Source: Croceicoccus sediminis (GTDB taxonomy: Bacteria; Pseudomonadota; Alphaproteobacteria; Sphingomonadales; Sphingomonadaceae). From it: DNA of 64,000 bases. The stretch spans positions 372,001 to 436,000 of the forward strand of contig NZ_SUNC01000001.1 in NCBI RefSeq assembly GCF_007570835.1, given 5' to 3'. Shown here piece by piece: positions 62,366 to 64,000 of the stretch. The notes beneath the pieces were generated by a model, which did not search any database, was not told where the DNA came from, and worked only from the letters and a program-made list of their open reading frames with translations. The stretch's first letter is position 1, and the number at the start of each line of letters is the position of its first letter. The position numbers were made by a program, and so were the translations under genes.

Positions 62366-64000
62366 TCAGTCACCGATGACGATATAAGGTGCCCAGAACG
62401 CTGGGTGCGCGAACGCCGTTCCGTCTCTTGCCTCGTCAAGCATCCTGAGCTGCGCCTTCTGCAGGGCGAAAGCAAAATCGCCCCCTGCCGCAGCGGCTTC
62501 TACCGCTCCAGCGGTCAACTGCGCCGCCGCATCGTCGCGCACTCGCCAGTGGGACAACATCAGGTTCCGGCTTCCGGCGCTAAGGAATGCGTTGGCAAGA
62601 CCGGTATAAGCTGGCGCAGTCCCACTGCGGCCCGCAGCGCTGTTGCATGCAGAGAGGATGACAAGGTCCGATCCGAAGTCCAAGGCGGCGATCTCGCTTG
62701 CCAAAAGGAAACCATCATCCTCTCCGTCTTCGGCCTCCTCTGGGCGCGACAGGACTAGCGCAGGTTCACGAAGGCCGCCGATCTCGCCGGCTACAAGACC
62801 GTGAGTTGCGAAGAGAACGATATCGGCAGGGGTGCGGATCTCATTACGGACCTGTCTCTCGCTCGCCAGCGCGCCTGAAAGGACCCGCGTTTGCGCAGCA
62901 CGACTGGCCTTGGCAACCGCGGCGATTTCCGCAACCGCGCCGGGCAATGCTGGCAGCACTTCGAGGTCCGCCCCGCTGTAAAGCGCGCCGCGAAAGGCGG
63001 GACCGTTGCTATCGATCTCGCTCCCTTGTGCCGGCACGCCGATGCCGAGGAAACTCTCGATGTTCGCGCTCTCGTCACTGCCAGAAAACGCACTCGACGG
63101 GGTCAGCGCGGTCGAGAAGGCGTGATGACGCACGGCCCAGTTGATCGCGGCAAAATCGCTGCCATTTTCCGGGCGCGAGGCCAGCAGGACGCTGAAGGGA
63201 ATGCGCGACAAAGCATCGCTGGTGACGATGGCAACCCTGGACTTGCCGTGCAGCACGGCGCGTATCGCAGGCGGCATGATGAGATCGTGCAGGCTATGTG
63301 CGGCCTGTGTGTCGAACTCTCGGCCCAGCGCCGCTGCGCCGTCCAGCGTATCTCGCAAGCGCGCGACAAGTGGGCGGATCGCCGGCCTGCCGCCAGCGGT
63401 ATCGGCCATGGCGACAGCATCTGACGTCACCACCATGCTGAACAATCGGTGGCGCGAGGGCATGGCGATCAGCACCGCTTCATTGGCGGAAAGACGTTTC
63501 TGCAGGCTTTGGACAGTGACTGCCTGAGGGGTGAGCCAGTCGGCATAGTCGGGCCGCGCAGCACTGAGCTCTGCGTGCGCTGCCGCGACTTCGGCTTCGA
63601 GACGCGCGATATCCTGCGCGCGGGCCTCGGACTAATCATTGCGTTGGGCGGGAAGGAGCGCCGCCCGCTCCCGGCTCAGCACCCGTAGTCGCGCATTGCC
63701 CGATTCCAGCACGTCGACCGCCGCAGCAGCCTTCGCATCGGAGGACAGGCTGGACTTGAGCGTCAGATATTGCCGCGCCTTGGATTCGCATCCCAGCTGG
63801 CAAGTTCGAAGGCGCGCAAGGCATCGTCGGCACGGTTCGTGGCGATCGCTGCTTCGGCCAGTCGCATGGCGCTTTCGTAATAGCTTTCCAGATCGGTCCC
63901 TAGTTCGAAACTGCGCGCATCTTCGACCATGGCGGAAGTCAGCCGTTCGCGCGCTTCCGCGATCCGCACCCAGCCCTCATCGCCCTGTCCCGCACGGAAA
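62366..64000 (-). pseudogene. TPR-CHAT protease gene, apparently disrupted
   Basis: The C-terminal CHAT (caspase-like) domain is intact in 62366-63475: catalytic His in LFATHGL (near 62802) and Cys in ILSACNS (near 62646). Upstream the same frame meets an in-frame TAG at 63632-63634. The N-terminal helical part (63763-64000 and beyond the window: SAMRLAEAAIATNRADDALRAFELASWD) is in another frame and ends in TGA; joining needs a one-base shift near 63785-63790. Such proteins pair TPR repeats with a cysteine protease. Sequencing error could explain the frameshift; the stop codon would be a second error. Confidence 0.78.

Noticed and set aside
63600-63800. Programmed -1 frameshift in the TPR-CHAT gene
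   Set aside because: No slippery heptamer or downstream pseudoknot was seen, and an in-frame TAG follows, so decay or sequence error is simpler.
1-64000. tRNA, rRNA, CRISPR array or insertion sequence
   Set aside because: No T-loop GGTTCRANYCC with a cloverleaf, no regularly spaced repeats, and no transposase-like protein were found by reading both strands.

Overview
The window is a stretch of ordinary, gene-dense, high-GC alphaproteobacterial chromosome. Gene content and order (rsmI-yraN-gshB, hrcA-grpE with a separate dnaK-dnaJ, ftsB-pdhA-pdhB with a lipoyl domain fused to E1 beta, archaeal-type ProS, the 'DOMON-like' and 'HEMTH' small proteins) fit Sphingomonadales, most likely Erythrobacteraceae. 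That placement is inference from gene families; there is no rRNA in the window. No tRNA, rRNA, CRISPR array, insertion sequence or prophage was recognised.

Layout. 0-9 kb: start of the pyruvate dehydrogenase E2 gene (cut by the window edge), a universal stress protein, RNase R, an M3 peptidase with a DUF1338 dioxygenase, ProS and PhaR. 9-14.2 kb: an MHS-family transporter translationally coupled to alanine racemase, then radA-cvpA-nifU-like. 14.2-23.1 kb: a patatin-like lipase followed by the heat-shock block dnaJ, dnaK, grpE, hrcA, interrupted by a PCu(A)C copper lipoprotein, a metallopeptidase-like protein and a glycine-zipper lipoprotein. 23.2-31.4 kb: rph-rdgB, a CAP-domain protein, hemW-xerC, DedA, gshB-yraN-rsmI and a LpoA-like lipoprotein. 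31.4-39.9 kb: parE, then a MoxR ATPase / unknown secreted protein / VWA protein / DUF2314-DUF2185 run, a LigB-type dioxygenase, and a NamZ-like plus DOMON-like pair. 39.9-50.2 kb: tyrS, PilZ protein, NYN protein, TPR protein, gyrA, YhhN membrane protein, trmFO, EF-hand protein and a phytoene-synthase-like protein. 50.3-52.8 kb: a TadG/TadE/TadE trio. 52.9-55.8 kb: pdhB, pdhA, ftsB. 55.9-64 kb: a second M3 peptidase behind a perfect 18-bp palindrome, an NTF2-like/Rieske oxygenase pair, psd, a small cytochrome c, a DUF411 protein and a broken TPR-CHAT gene running off the right edge.

The gene packing is very tight. Many same-strand neighbours share ATGA/GTGA/TGATG junctions (MHS/alr, cvpA/nifU, rph/rdgB, hemW/xerC, rsmI/yraN, VWA/DUF2314, pdhA/pdhB, DOMON/namZ). 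Three convergent pairs have interlocking stop codons within 4 bp. Non-AUG starts (GTG or TTG) are frequent and several are supported by spaced Shine-Dalgarno sequences.

I found no convincing new defence or mobile system. The best leads are: an unrecognised secreted protein wedged inside the MoxR-VWA operon; the near-perfect operator-like palindrome upstream of the second M3 peptidase; related CTTGTG...CGCCCCTATA promoters ahead of dnaK and pdhA; a duplicated lipoyl-domain sequence about 54 kb apart; and a TPR-CHAT protease gene apparently decaying through a frameshift and a nonsense codon.
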